Source of the DNA: Akkermansiaceae bacterium
GTDB lineage: Bacteria; Verrucomicrobiota; Verrucomicrobiia; Verrucomicrobiales; Akkermansiaceae
Assembly: GCA_024233135.1 (NCBI GenBank)
Contig: JACKPZ010000018.1
Location: 26,022-90,021 of the forward strand
Direction: 5' to 3'
DNA: 64,000 bases
Each line of letters begins with the position of its first letter. Position 1 is the first letter of the stretch. The notes below the pieces were generated by a model, which was not told the DNA's origin, ran no database searches, and saw only the letters and a list, made by a program, of their open reading frames with translations. This document shows, piece by piece, positions 46,231 through 54,697 of this stretch. The position numbers were made by a program, and so were the translations under genes.

Positions 46231-47457
46231 GTGCGCATCGAAGTCCTCAACACCGGCACCGAGTTGATGCTCGGCCACACGCTCAACACCCACGGCGCGT
46301 GGATCGCCCGCGAGTTGTTCCCGCTGGGCCTGACCATCGCGCGCCAGACGACCGTGCCCGATGGCGAGGCGATCCGCGACGCGCTTGTGGAAACCGTGGA
46401 GCGCGCCGACGCCGTGATTGTCACCGGCGGCCTCGGCCCGACGAGTGACGACCTCACCCGCGAACTCACCGCCGAGGTGCTCGGACTCGACCTCATCGAG
46501 GACGAGGCGGCCATGCGGTCGATCGAGGCGTTTTTCGCCCTCCGCGGCCGCCCGATGGCGGACTCGAACCGAAAACAAGCGCTCTCTCCCGCCGGTGCCG
46601 ACGTGTTGCCGAATCCCAACGGCACCGCGCCCGGCGTCTATGTTCCACCGCGCCTCAACGGCCGTGCCAACTGCGCCGTCTTCCTGCTTCCCGGCCCGCC
46701 GCGCGAGCTGCACCCGATGTTCCGCGTCGAAGTGATCCCCCGCCTGCGGGCCCTCGCCGGTGTGGAAACCCCGCCGCATTCGCTGGTGCTCAAGTTCACC
46801 GGCATCGGCGAAAGCGATTTCCACCAAGGCATCGACGAACGCCTCGCGGCCGTGCCCGGCCTCGAATATGGCTACTGCGCCCACATCGGCGAGGTCGATC
46901 TCCGGCTTGTCGGCGGTCCCGCCGCCATTGAAACCGCCCGCGCGATCGCGCTCGAGTCGTTCTCCGCGCAGCTCGTCAGCGACGATGGATCGTCCTTGGA
47001 GGAAACCGTCGTCCGCCTGCTCGCCGCGCGCGGCATGAAGCTCGCCACCGCCGAGAGTTGCACCGGCGGCCTCATTTCCTGCCGCGTCACCGACGTTTCG
47101 GGAGCCAGCGAGGTGTTCACCCATGGATTCGTGACGTATGCCAATGAGGCGAAGAAGGAGTTGTTAGGTGTTTCCGCTTCCGATCTCGAGACCCACGGCG
47201 CCGTCAGCGAAACCGTCGCCCTCGCGATGGCCGAAGGCGCCCTTCGTGCCAGCGGTGCGGATATCGCCGTGTCCGTCACCGGCATCGCCGGTCCCACCGG
47301 CGGCACCACGGAGAAGCCCGTCGGCACCGCATGGATCGGCCTCGCCCGCAAGGGCGCGGAGCCGGCGGCTTTCAAGGTCTTCCACCCGCGCAACCGTCAC
47401 GACTTCAAACTTGCCGTCAGCCAGGCGGCGCTGGATGCGGTGCGGCGGGTGTTGTGA
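46231..47457 (+). CDS. cinA: CinA family protein (nicotinamide mononucleotide amidase domain)
   Basis: A 408-residue protein from GTG 46231, which gives the standard start VRIEVLNTGTELMLGHTLNT. An ATG at 46183 is in frame but lies directly after the terminator with no binding site, and is less likely. The N-terminal molybdopterin-binding-like domain (1-170, VTGGLGPTSDDLT) is followed by the CinA C-terminal domain (about 250-405, ATAESCTGGL), the NMN deamidase/pyrophosphatase site. The enzyme recycles NMN or ADP-ribose. Confidence 0.94.
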   Translation: MRIEVLNTGTELMLGHTLNTHGAWIARELFPLGLTIARQTTVPDGEAIRDALVETVERADAVIVTGGLGPTSDDLTRELTAEVLGLDLIEDEAAMRSIEAFFALRGRPMADSNRKQALSPAGADVLPNPNGTAPGVYVPPRLNGRANCAVFLLPGPPRELHPMFRVEVIPRLRALAGVETPPHSLVLKFTGIGESDFHQGIDERLAAVPGLEYGYCAHIGEVDLRLVGGPAAIETARAIALESFSAQLVSDDGSSLEETVVRLLAARGMKLATAESCTGGLISCRVTDVSGASEVFTHGFVTYANEAKKELLGVSASDLETHGAVSETVALAMAEGALRASGADIAVSVTGIAGPTGGTTEKPVGTAWIGLARKGAEPAAFKVFHPRNRHDFKLAVSQAALDAVRRVL

Positions 47458-47538
47458 GGAGGCGGGTCCCGCCATGATCGGCGGATGCCCCGGATGTTCT
47501 GACATCGACAAACGGCCGGTTTGATCTATCAACGGCCC

Positions 47539-48609
47539 ATGAGGTTCCCGGTGACGAGGGGAACGGCCGGATCATCCGGTGGATTTCCAATCCTTGCGGG
47601 TCTGGCCATGTTGTCCTTGATGGCGCCCGATCGCTGCCGCGCGGGCCTCTATGGATTCGACTCGCTCGCCGAGGATCTGGGAAACTGGAACCGGGCCTCC
47701 CTCGAAGGTGGTGGGACGATGCGGTTTCAGAAATCGCGGCTTGAATACCTGGTGGTCGATCCGGCCCCGGCCAATGGAAGCGTGGCTTCGTGGTTGCCGA
47801 ACTCGGCCGCCATTGGCGAGGCGTGGTTCGCCGAGGTGGACGTCCATCTCGATGTGCCGACGCTCCCGGACAACAGTTTGGTCGATCTGGGAATCCAGGT
47901 GGAGCCCTGGCCGGGCGGCGGCGGACTTTGTTATCATTCGATGAACAAGGTTCGTGCCGAAGGTCAGTATGAGGCGGGCTTCACCATCTGGAGCGAGCAA
48001 GGGCTCTTGGAAAGCTTCGGGTCGGAGATCAAAACAGCGACATTGAGGATTCATCACGACCCCGGAAACAGAACCCTGACCGGAAGCGTGAGCGACGGCA
48101 GCCTCTGGGTGTATACGTCACCCATCAGCGTGCTTGGATGGGGCATGGGTTCCGCCGATCGTTTCAATGTGGTCCTTGTGGGAAGAAACCATGGCGAGCC
48201 TTTTCCCGTCCGGACGGGACAAGTGTATTTCAAGAATTTCCGGGCGGGAGCCGCACGTCCGGAGATCACGGTGGAGCAGCCGGTGGCCCGCTACATCTCC
48301 GACGGAAAGTCCTCGACGTCGTTCGGCAAACTCAGGACCGGCGGATCCCGGACGAAGACCTATCTGATCCGCAACCAAGGCACGAAGCCCCTGCAAGGCC
48401 TTCGGATCCGGATCGACGGAGCCAACAAAAAGGACTTCCGTGTTTCCGGCTCCCTCAAGAGCGACGTGCTCATGCCCGGTGCCTCGATGAAGGCCGGCAT
48501 TCGTTTCCATCCACGGAAGAAGGGTCGCCGCCGGGCCGAGTTGCATATCCTGAGCAATGATCCGGACGAAAGATCGTTCGACGTTGGATTGAAAGGGAAG
48601 GGGAAGTGA
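47539..48609 (+). CDS. Secreted protein with C-terminal Hydin/choice-of-anchor type domain
   Basis: A 356-residue protein from ATG 47539 with a signal (LAGLAMLSLMAPDRCRAG). The first 240 residues look like a beta-sandwich binding domain. The last 110 (RTKTYLIRNQGTKPLQGLRI onward, RAELHILSNDPDERSF) match the ASPM-SPD-2-Hydin-like anchor domain. Similar proteins are often on the surface of Verrucomicrobiota. Its role is unknown. Confidence 0.78.
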   Translation: MRFPVTRGTAGSSGGFPILAGLAMLSLMAPDRCRAGLYGFDSLAEDLGNWNRASLEGGGTMRFQKSRLEYLVVDPAPANGSVASWLPNSAAIGEAWFAEVDVHLDVPTLPDNSLVDLGIQVEPWPGGGGLCYHSMNKVRAEGQYEAGFTIWSEQGLLESFGSEIKTATLRIHHDPGNRTLTGSVSDGSLWVYTSPISVLGWGMGSADRFNVVLVGRNHGEPFPVRTGQVYFKNFRAGAARPEITVEQPVARYISDGKSSTSFGKLRTGGSRTKTYLIRNQGTKPLQGLRIRIDGANKKDFRVSGSLKSDVLMPGASMKAGIRFHPRKKGRRRAELHILSNDPDERSFDVGLKGKGK

Positions 48610-48669
48610 AATACGGATCGCAGCTCCGGGGAGGGGTGTGGGAGAGCGGATTCAACCTTTGCAAGACGC

Positions 48670-49761
48670 ATGGATCGGAGTATTCCTGCGAGAGCCGCCA
48701 TGAGTTCGTTTCAAACCATCATGCCCATGCGCCATGAGGCTCTGCGTGACGCTCCTTCCCGTGGGCTTTCGAAACTTCCGCTCCGGACTTATCTGGCGGT
48801 GATCGTTGCGGCCGTGATCACCGTCCCGTCGGTCCGGGCGGAGATCGGGATCCAAGCGAAAGCGGTCAGAATGAAGGAGGTCAGGAAACCGGCGGGCGAC
48901 ATCGATGAGGAGTGGGCATATCGATTCTCGCTTTCCTCGTCATTCGATGTCCCCACGGGACCTCTGGTGGTCCAGTACCGGTATTGGATCTACAGGGAGA
49001 TGGGGCCGGATGGCTTGCCGGAATCGGATTTGGATTTCCACGAATCGACGTTGGACGTCGATGAGATCGAGGCCGGGGGCAAGACTTCGGTGGAAACGGG
49101 CAATCTGAGGTTCCCGGGGGTTTCGTTTCCCGGTGGTCCGCGAATCCGGGTGGATCGTGACATTCTTCAGGGAGTCCGGGCCCGGGTGTGGAGGCAGGGG
49201 GTTCTCATGGCGGAGTTCACCGAGAAGAATACGAAAGCCGCCGGAGAGGATTGGCCGCTCCAGCCACCGGATGTTCCTCCGGGTGCGGAAGCCGGTTCGG
49301 GCCCTTGGCTGCTCATGCTTCCGGATCGTTTCGAGTTCGCGGGCATGAGCTTGGGCACACCCGCCGCCGCGGTTCTCAAGCGCCTGCGTGACCTCGGGGG
49401 AGGGAAGGTCATCGCCAAGGCGGAGCCCCTGCGGGGATATCCCTTTCAAATGAAGGCCCCCGGCATCCCGGGTTGTGCGTTTGGATTCGACCGGCAGAAG
49501 AAACTGGCGCTGGTCGAGATTTCGTCGCCCGATCGCGTGAAGCTTCCGGGCGGCCTGCTCCTCGGTCGTTCGGGGCGGGACGAGCTTCGCAAGGTGTTCG
49601 CTCCGGATGAAGCGGGAGACGAAACGGCGGATCTCACGTTTCGTGTGGCCGGGGCGATCGCGACCTTCGTCGGCCCCAAAGGCAAGGCTCCGGTGGCGCT
49701 CCGGGTGATGTCAGCGGCTCCACCCGCCGCTTCAGGCGCGGAAAGCGAATCATCCCGATGA
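48670..49761 (+). CDS. Secreted hypothetical protein
   Basis: A 363-residue protein; in-frame ATGs at 48670, 48700, 48721 and 48727 are all possible. A hydrophobic segment (LRTYLAVIVAAVITVPSVRA) acts as a signal. A beta-rich domain follows, with a stretch of PGGPRIRVDRDILQG and a C-terminal region containing FAGMSLGTPAAAVLKRL. The family is not recognised. It lies between the secreted protein at 47539 and pyrE. Confidence 0.7.
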   Translation: MDRSIPARAAMSSFQTIMPMRHEALRDAPSRGLSKLPLRTYLAVIVAAVITVPSVRAEIGIQAKAVRMKEVRKPAGDIDEEWAYRFSLSSSFDVPTGPLVVQYRYWIYREMGPDGLPESDLDFHESTLDVDEIEAGGKTSVETGNLRFPGVSFPGGPRIRVDRDILQGVRARVWRQGVLMAEFTEKNTKAAGEDWPLQPPDVPPGAEAGSGPWLLMLPDRFEFAGMSLGTPAAAVLKRLRDLGGGKVIAKAEPLRGYPFQMKAPGIPGCAFGFDRQKKLALVEISSPDRVKLPGGLLLGRSGRDELRKVFAPDEAGDETADLTFRVAGAIATFVGPKGKAPVALRVMSAAPPAASGAESESSR

Positions 49762-49825
49762 GCCGATCGGATGGGGGGGGCACCCTGTGCTTGCCCGCAT
49801 GGCCTCCGCTTTTCATGCTGGTCCC

Positions 49826-50392
49826 ATGCTTCCCATCACCGCCGCCCTCAAGGAAATCCTGCTCCGCAAATCCGTCCGCACCGGCGAGTTCACGCTCGCC
49901 TCGGGCAAGAAGAGCGATCTTTACATCGACTGCCGCGTCACCGCGCTCGATCCGGTGGGCGCGAACCTGATCGGCGACCTCGGCTGGCACGCGGTGCGTT
50001 CGAAGATCCACTCGGAGCATCTCAAGGTGGACGCCATCGGCGGCATGACGCTGGGCGCGGACCCGATTTCGTTGGCCGTGGGCATGACTTCGGCGGTGAA
50101 ACACCCGGACGAGGCGCTGCAGGTGTTCACCGTGCGCAAGGAGCCGAAGGGACACGGCGCGGGCAAGCAGATCGAGGGCAACTTCAAAGCGGGCGACAAC
50201 GTGATCGTCGTGGATGACGTGATCACCACCGGCGGTTCGACGCTCAAGGCGATCGACGCGATCGAGCGCGAGGGAGGCACCATCGCGTTCTGCCTGGTGC
50301 TCGTCGATCGTGAGGAAGGTGGACGCCAGGCGATCGAGGCGCGGGGCATCCATGTGATCCCGTTGTTCACGCGGAGCAGCTTGCTCGGCTAG
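49826..50392 (+). CDS. pyrE: Orotate phosphoribosyltransferase
   Basis: A 188-residue protein from ATG 49826 (MLPITAALKEIL). A GTG-initiated extension from 49787 has no support. The PRPP-binding loop is VIVVDDVITTGGST; catalytic Lys residues lie in the TLASGKKSDLYIDCR and VRKEPKGHGAGK segments. It converts orotate and PRPP to orotidine monophosphate. The stop overlaps by 4 bases the convergent stop of the next gene. Confidence 0.95.
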   Translation: MLPITAALKEILLRKSVRTGEFTLASGKKSDLYIDCRVTALDPVGANLIGDLGWHAVRSKIHSEHLKVDAIGGMTLGADPISLAVGMTSAVKHPDEALQVFTVRKEPKGHGAGKQIEGNFKAGDNVIVVDDVITTGGSTLKAIDAIEREGGTIAFCLVLVDREEGGRQAIEARGIHVIPLFTRSSLLG

Positions 50393-52503
50393 GAGCCGGC
50401 GGAACGGATCTTCTCCGCGGGGGCGGGGCTTTTGATCGCTTCGATGGCGACGATGCAGATGTCGTCCTCGCATTGGTGGCGGCGCTGGAAGGCGGTGACG
50501 TCGCAGACGATCTTGGCGGGCATGGCGGCCATCGGTCCGTCGAGCGCGTCATCGAAGCTGTGGGCGAGGCGCTCGGGGCCGAAGGGCTGGCCGTCGGGAT
50601 TTTCCGCTTCGAACACACCGTCGGTGAAGAGCAGGAAAACATCGCCGGCGCCGAGGTTCGAGCGCTCGGTGCGGAACGCGGCGTCCGGCAGCAGGCCGAG
50701 AGCCGGCTGGTGCTGCGGTTCGGTCCACAGCGGCTCGGGTTTCTTCCCACTGCCGCGGCGCACCCGCAACGGTGATGGATGACCGGCCACCGACCAGGTC
50801 GCGCTGCCCTCGCGGGTGTCGAGCACCAGCAGGAAGGCGGTCACGAAGAGTGTCTGGCCGCTGCGCGAAATCACATCGTGCAGGTGGTGGTTCAGCTCGC
50901 TGAGGAAGTCGCCGGGGTCCGAGGTTTCCGCGCTGAGGTTGCGAACCAGCGCGCGTAGGATGGCGGTGACGAGCGCCGAGCGCGCGCCGTGGCCCATCAC
51001 GTCCGCGATGAGGATGCCGGCCCGGTTCTCATCGAGCTCGATGACGTCGAAGAAATCGCCGCCGACGGTGGACGCCGGCTGATAGAAGTGGGCGAACGCG
51101 AGACGCAGCGGGTTGTCGATATCGTCCGGCGGGACGAGCGGGTAGTTCGTAGGAAGCAGCGCTTGTTGGAACTGCCTCGCCATTTCGAGGTCCTCGCGGA
51201 TCACCGAGGTTTTCGCGGCGACCTCCGCCTCCAGTTCGCGGTGGTAGCGGAGCACGCGCGAGGTCATCACGGCGAGGTCGTCGGCGAGCGATTCGACTTC
51301 GTCGCCGGTGTGGATGGCCTGAATGGTCTCGAGATCGGCCTCGGCCTTCCTGCGCTCGGACTCGGCGGTGAACTGGTCCTGCGCGTGGGCGTGGTGCAGT
51401 CTTGCGGTCGCGGAGATCGAGCGGGCGGCCTGGCCGAGCGAGGCGAGCGGCATCAGGATGTTGCGGCGGACGAGCAGGAAACCGATGAACGTGCAGGACG
51501 CGAAGAGGGCCGCACCCGCCACGCCGAGCCACAGGAAATTCCGCTGCAGCGGCGCCACCACGTCGTCCCGCAGCGAGGAGAAGACGACGTAGGCGGAGGG
51601 TTCCTCGCCTTCGTTGTCGAGGGCCACGAATCCCATCATGCGTTCCTCATTGAGTTCGTCGCCGGCGATCGCCCAGCCACGGTGCTGCCGGCGCAGGGTG
51701 TTGAGGAATGGTTCATGCACGGAGGATTCGAGCGACTTGTAACCGGATTTCGAACTGGCCAGCACCCGTCCGTCCGCGAGCACGATCTGCCACCGCTCGC
51801 CCATCGCCTCGCCGTCGAAGGACAACCGGCCGAACAAGGTGCTCACGTCCTCGGAAATCTTGATCACCCCGGCGAGCCCCGTGTCCTGGAGGATGGGAAC
51901 GACGAGATCGACGGAAAACACGCCGGCGCTCGCGTCGAAGCGGAGCACGTCCGTCCAGTATTCTCCCGGCTTGAGTGCCGCGCCTTCGTGCCACCACGCC
52001 TCGTCCGCCTGCTCGATGTCCGAGGATTTCCCGGTGGCCGCCACCAGCCGTCCGCGACCGTCGGTGAGCAGGATCTCGGCGATCTCCGGGTGCAGGTTCT
52101 GATAGGCGCGGAGGCTGCCGGCGGCCGTGTTGTCGATCACCGCCAACACCTTGGGGTCGTTCAGGGTGAGAGACTTCCAGGTCTCGTCGAGTTGCCGGGT
52201 TTCCGCCGCGAGCTCGCTGTCGGAGCGTGCCGCGTTCGCCCTGCCGATGCCTTCGAGGAATCGCCCGACGGTGGGGTCCGCGGCGAGCCACGTGCGCATC
52301 TGGCTGGCCTGGCTTTTGGCCGATTGGTCGAGCGCGTTGACCAGGGTGAGGGCCTCCATCTCGTGGAGCCGCCCACGTTCCGCGAGCAGGTGGCGGTAGC
52401 CGAGGGTTTCCAGCACCAGCAACCCGAGCACGAACGGCAGCGCGGCGGCGACAAGCAGGGCGGTGACGAATTTGCCCTGCAGTCCCAACCCCCGGAGATT
52501 CAT
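50389..52503 (-). CDS. SpoIIE-type PP2C phosphatase with extracellular sensor and HAMP
   Basis: A 704-residue protein from ATG 52503. The open frame extends 65 residues upstream but lacks a signal there. It starts with a membrane segment (about 12-32), then a large extracellular dCache-like sensor (about 35-330), a second membrane segment (about 345-365) and HAMP. A coiled linker precedes the PP2C/SpoIIE domain, which has the metal-binding motifs GGDFFDV, DVMGHG and FTDGVFE. It probably dephosphorylates an anti-sigma antagonist in response to an outside signal. No partner anti-sigma gene is in the window. Confidence 0.93.
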   Translation of the reverse strand: MNLRGLGLQGKFVTALLVAAALPFVLGLLVLETLGYRHLLAERGRLHEMEALTLVNALDQSAKSQASQMRTWLAADPTVGRFLEGIGRANAARSDSELAAETRQLDETWKSLTLNDPKVLAVIDNTAAGSLRAYQNLHPEIAEILLTDGRGRLVAATGKSSDIEQADEAWWHEGAALKPGEYWTDVLRFDASAGVFSVDLVVPILQDTGLAGVIKISEDVSTLFGRLSFDGEAMGERWQIVLADGRVLASSKSGYKSLESSVHEPFLNTLRRQHRGWAIAGDELNEERMMGFVALDNEGEEPSAYVVFSSLRDDVVAPLQRNFLWLGVAGAALFASCTFIGFLLVRRNILMPLASLGQAARSISATARLHHAHAQDQFTAESERRKAEADLETIQAIHTGDEVESLADDLAVMTSRVLRYHRELEAEVAAKTSVIREDLEMARQFQQALLPTNYPLVPPDDIDNPLRLAFAHFYQPASTVGGDFFDVIELDENRAGILIADVMGHGARSALVTAILRALVRNLSAETSDPGDFLSELNHHLHDVISRSGQTLFVTAFLLVLDTREGSATWSVAGHPSPLRVRRGSGKKPEPLWTEPQHQPALGLLPDAAFRTERSNLGAGDVFLLFTDGVFEAENPDGQPFGPERLAHSFDDALDGPMAAMPAKIVCDVTAFQRRHQCEDDICIVAIEAIKSPAPAEKIRSAGS

Positions 52504-52707
52504 GCTCCGTTCATAGCAGGGGCGGCCGTGAGGGGCCAGCATCAATGCGCGGCGAAAAAACGGGTTGCCGAAACCGGGCCCGTGGTTTTCCCTCCCGTCG
52601 CCGTCAGGGGCCGTGGAGGTCCGGCAGGCGAACCCCGCCAGGCCTTGATCGGAGCAACGGTAGTTTGTCCGGGCTTGCCGCGGACTCCCTGGCGGCACTT
52701 TCCTCTC

Positions 52708-54639
52708 TCAATTCGACGAGCTCTCCCCGGCCGGCACGGCCTGATAGACGACGAGCGATGAATGCGGGACCTCCAGCCGGAGCGGGCCGTCCGCGGGAAA
52801 CGACGGGATGTCCTCCAACTTCGCGGAGCCCGTCACGAGAACGGGTTTCAAGGTCATGCCGGACGTGGGCAGCGACGACGGCAGCCTCAGCACGTGCGGC
52901 CCCGCGGCGGTGACCTTGGCATCGTCGGAAGCGTTCATCGCGACCACGCAGTAGCCGCCGCTCTTCTCATCGGCGCGCACGAACGCGAACACGCCGTCGT
53001 CCTCCGGGCCGTCGCCGCTGTCGCTCCACACCGGACGGAAGGATCCGGTGCGCAGTTCCGGCAGCTTCGCCCGCAAGGCTGCGACCCGCGCGATCTCCTG
53101 GAACGATCGCGATTTCGTCACGTCCTCCATCGTCGGGCCGTCCTTGCGCCGGAAGAACATCAGCCGCCCGGTCTCGCTGTCATGACCCAGCGGACCTTCG
53201 GCATCCGGCAGCGCGAATTCGGTGCCGTAATACAAACACGGAATACCCGGCAGCGTGAGCACCAGCGCCTGCGCGAGGCGGTTGCGGCGTGCGGTGACGC
53301 CGCCGGCGCGGAAACGGTTCAGGCCGTCGTGGTTCTCAATGAAGGTGATCAGCTCCTGCTGCGGGCTGATGCCGTCGGCTCCGGGATTCGGGTTGAAATA
53401 CGGACGTCCCCGGTTATCGGATCCGGTGCGTGCCGCCATCGCTTTTTCGAGCGCGGCGGGCGAGCCGAAGTGTTTGCCCGGATGCCGAAGGTACTCGCGG
53501 GCGGCGAAGCAGAAGTTGAAATCGAGCACCGAGTCGAGCGCCGGGTCCGTGCGCTCCGGCCAGTCGCTCCGCCACGTGTAGCGGCCCAGCACGTCCGGCC
53601 GGCCGTCGTAGATCTCGCCGAACATCAGCTTTTCCGCCGCGGCGTCTCCGAGTTTCTTCCGCAGCCGCCCGGCGAAGGCGTCCCAGAACTCATGGTGCAC
53701 GTGTTTCACCGTGTCGATCCGCAGGCCGTCCACTCCCACCGTTTCGAGATAGAATTGATAGATGGCGACAAACTCATCGACCAACTCGTCGAAATACCGG
53801 CCGTCCGGCGCCGTCCACAGGTCGCGCAGCGAGAAGAAATCGCACATCACCTCCTCGCCGTCGCTCTTGCCGAGGCTGTCGCCGGAGAACCCCTTGCGGC
53901 CGTAGGCATCCAAACGCGAAAGCACACCGCTCGTCGGGACGTCCACGCCGAGCAGCTTGCGCGGGCCATCCGGTTCGGTGCGCCGTGCGTTCCATTGCGG
54001 CAGGTCCGCCCACGTCGCGTTGGCGTGATAGCCGTCGCGTTTGTACTCCTGCACCCACTCGTCCTTGTGCTGCACGTCGAAGGTTCCGTTGCCGTTGGCA
54101 TCATAGAAAAACACCGGGCCCGCGTGGTTCATCACGACGTCCTGGATCACCTTGATGCCCTTCGAGTGCGCGAGTTTCACGAAGTCGCGGTAATGCTCCA
54201 TCCTCCCCTCCGCACCTTCCGGATACGCGCTGCCGTCGAGCCGCGTCGCGCTCGTCAAATGCGGGTCGATGTCCAGCCAGTCCTGCGTCCAATACCCGTG
54301 GTAGCCGGTCTTCCAGCCGCCGAGGTCGTAGCCCGAGCGCCAGACGTTCGCCACCACGGGAGTCAGCCAGATCGCGGTGATGCCGAGCTCGTTGAAATAC
54401 CCGGACTGCAGCGCCTTCTCCATGCCGCGCAGGTCGCCGCCCATGTAACGCGCGATGTCCTTCTGGTGCGGATCGTAGAGCGCCGGGTCGCTGCCCGCGG
54501 GCTTGTTGTTCGCCGGATCGCCGTCGAAAAACCGGTCCGTCATCGCGAAATACATCACGTCATCCGTCCACGGGCGTTCCGGCGCCGCGGCATGCAGCGC
54601 GCCCGTCAGCAAGGCCAGCAGGAGAATGGGTTTCCTCAC
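52708..54639 (-). CDS. GH13 alpha-amylase family enzyme, secreted
   Basis: A 643-residue protein with a signal (MRKPILLLALLTGALHAAA). The catalytic nucleophile is Asp309 (GVDGLRIDTVKHVH), the acid/base is Glu342 (FGEIYDG) and the transition-state Asp is 438 (FIENHD). The C-terminal beta domain lies at about 540-640. It acts on alpha-glucans such as starch or glycogen. It lies 58 bases downstream of a GH95 gene, both on the minus strand. Confidence 0.93.
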   Translation of the reverse strand: MRKPILLLALLTGALHAAAPERPWTDDVMYFAMTDRFFDGDPANNKPAGSDPALYDPHQKDIARYMGGDLRGMEKALQSGYFNELGITAIWLTPVVANVWRSGYDLGGWKTGYHGYWTQDWLDIDPHLTSATRLDGSAYPEGAEGRMEHYRDFVKLAHSKGIKVIQDVVMNHAGPVFFYDANGNGTFDVQHKDEWVQEYKRDGYHANATWADLPQWNARRTEPDGPRKLLGVDVPTSGVLSRLDAYGRKGFSGDSLGKSDGEEVMCDFFSLRDLWTAPDGRYFDELVDEFVAIYQFYLETVGVDGLRIDTVKHVHHEFWDAFAGRLRKKLGDAAAEKLMFGEIYDGRPDVLGRYTWRSDWPERTDPALDSVLDFNFCFAAREYLRHPGKHFGSPAALEKAMAARTGSDNRGRPYFNPNPGADGISPQQELITFIENHDGLNRFRAGGVTARRNRLAQALVLTLPGIPCLYYGTEFALPDAEGPLGHDSETGRLMFFRRKDGPTMEDVTKSRSFQEIARVAALRAKLPELRTGSFRPVWSDSGDGPEDDGVFAFVRADEKSGGYCVVAMNASDDAKVTAAGPHVLRLPSSLPTSGMTLKPVLVTGSAKLEDIPSFPADGPLRLEVPHSSLVVYQAVPAGESSSN

Positions 54640-54697
54640 ATCCGCATATGTAGCACGCCCCGGAATGGTTGGGCAATTCGTCGCTTCGAAGGCGCGG

